In this document: positions 5,752 to 5,990 of the stretch, piece after piece
How positions within the stretch are numbered: position 1 is the first letter of the stretch
Layout of the letters: each line of letters opens with the position of its first letter
NCBI GenBank assembly: GCA_017308345.1
Contig: JAFKFE010000395.1
Coordinates: 4,843 to 10,832, forward strand
Origin: Alphaproteobacteria bacterium
GTDB taxonomy: Bacteria > Pseudomonadota > Alphaproteobacteria > Rhizobiales > Rhizobiaceae
Direction: 5' to 3'
Length of the DNA: 5,990 nucleotides
Notes under the pieces: generated by a model
What the model saw: only the letters and a program-made list of their open reading frames with translations
Database searches by the model: none
What the model was told of the DNA's origin: nothing
Made by a program: the position numbers and the translations under genes

Positions 5752-5990
5752 CGGCAGCTTCTTCCGCAGGAATACGCGGCGGCGGCCAATCGGGAAATCC
5801 GGCAGTTCGCCGAACGGCTTGTAGCCCTGGCGCCGATAGACCTTCTCGGCGATCGGATTGAAGGTGTCGATCCAGGCGCCGTGGCAACCGCGTGCGATCG
5901 CCTCCCGCTCGGCGGCGTCGAGCATGTTCGCGGCCATGCGGCGGCCGCGCAGCCTTTCGTCGACGCACAGCCACTGCACGTAAAGCCAGC
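5749..5990 (-). CDS. GNAT-family N-acetyltransferase, C-terminal fragment
   Basis: The last 80 codons of a gene that enters from the right edge; the true start is outside the window. The visible part carries the second half of the GNAT fold. A beta-4 strand with WLYVQWLCVDERLRGRRMA contains the acetyl-CoA pyrophosphate loop as RGRRMA, where R/QxxGxG/A is usual. It is followed by the helix NMLDAAEREAIARGC, the beta-5 strand GAWIDTF, then AEKVYRRQGYKPFGEL, the classic 'A..FY...GF...G' C-terminal motif, and a basic end RRRVFLRKKLP. The acyl acceptor is unknown. The spacing from DTF to AEKVYRRQGY is normal, so the fold seems intact. The TAA stop is made by the last three bases of the palindromic repeat, so the C-terminus ends exactly at the element. 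It is convergent with anmK. Confidence 0.85.
   Translation of the reverse strand, partial: WLYVQWLCVDERLRGRRMAANMLDAAEREAIARGCHGAWIDTFNPIAEKVYRRQGYKPFGELPDFPIGRRRVFLRKKLP

Overview
The window is G+C-rich, densely packed and looks like chromosomal DNA of an alphaproteobacterium of the Rhizobiales, probably Mesorhizobium-like. The evidence is the codon and base use, the protein types, and the short palindromic intergenic repeats of a kind common in that order. I see no rRNA, tRNA, CRISPR array, transposase or phage gene.

Layout, left to right. (1) Bases 1-136, minus strand: N-terminal 45 codons of an isopenicillin N synthase-like 2-oxoglutarate/Fe(II) dioxygenase, cut by the window edge. (2) Bases 137-496: non-coding, with two different palindromic repeat elements side by side (about 169-210 and 251-316) and a small hairpin at 435-449. 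(3) Bases 497-3497, minus strand: a tight three-gene operon read right to left. It encodes a Tat-exported periplasmic amino-acid-type solute-binding protein, a divergent SDF/DAACS-family secondary transporter (2 bp gap) and an Asp/Glu-racemase-family enzyme (4 bp ATGA overlap). (4) Bases 3498-3698: an A+T-rich upstream region, probably the operon promoter. (5) Bases 3699-4385, minus strand: an atypical short-chain dehydrogenase/reductase in which the catalytic Tyr is Phe. (6) Bases 4386-4574: a divergent intergenic region with small inverted repeats. (7) Bases 4575-5690, plus strand: anmK, anhydro-N-acetylmuramic acid kinase of peptidoglycan recycling. (8) Bases 5687-5751: a palindromic repeat element related to the one at 251-316, filling the gap between anmK and a convergent gene. 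(9) Bases 5749-5990, minus strand: C-terminal part of a GNAT acetyltransferase, cut by the window edge.

The most interesting unit is the three-gene operon. SDF-family carriers normally work without a binding protein, and SBP_bac_3 proteins normally serve ABC importers. Here the two are co-transcribed with no ABC permease or ATPase gene in the window. The carrier has lost the canonical NMDGT motif and the Arg, Asn and Asp of the last helix that bind substrate and sodium, while the binding protein keeps the Arg/Asp pair expected for an alpha-amino acid ligand. The inferred model is a binding-protein-dependent secondary amino-acid importer feeding a racemase, perhaps for D-amino acid use. This is inference from gene arrangement and motif reading only.
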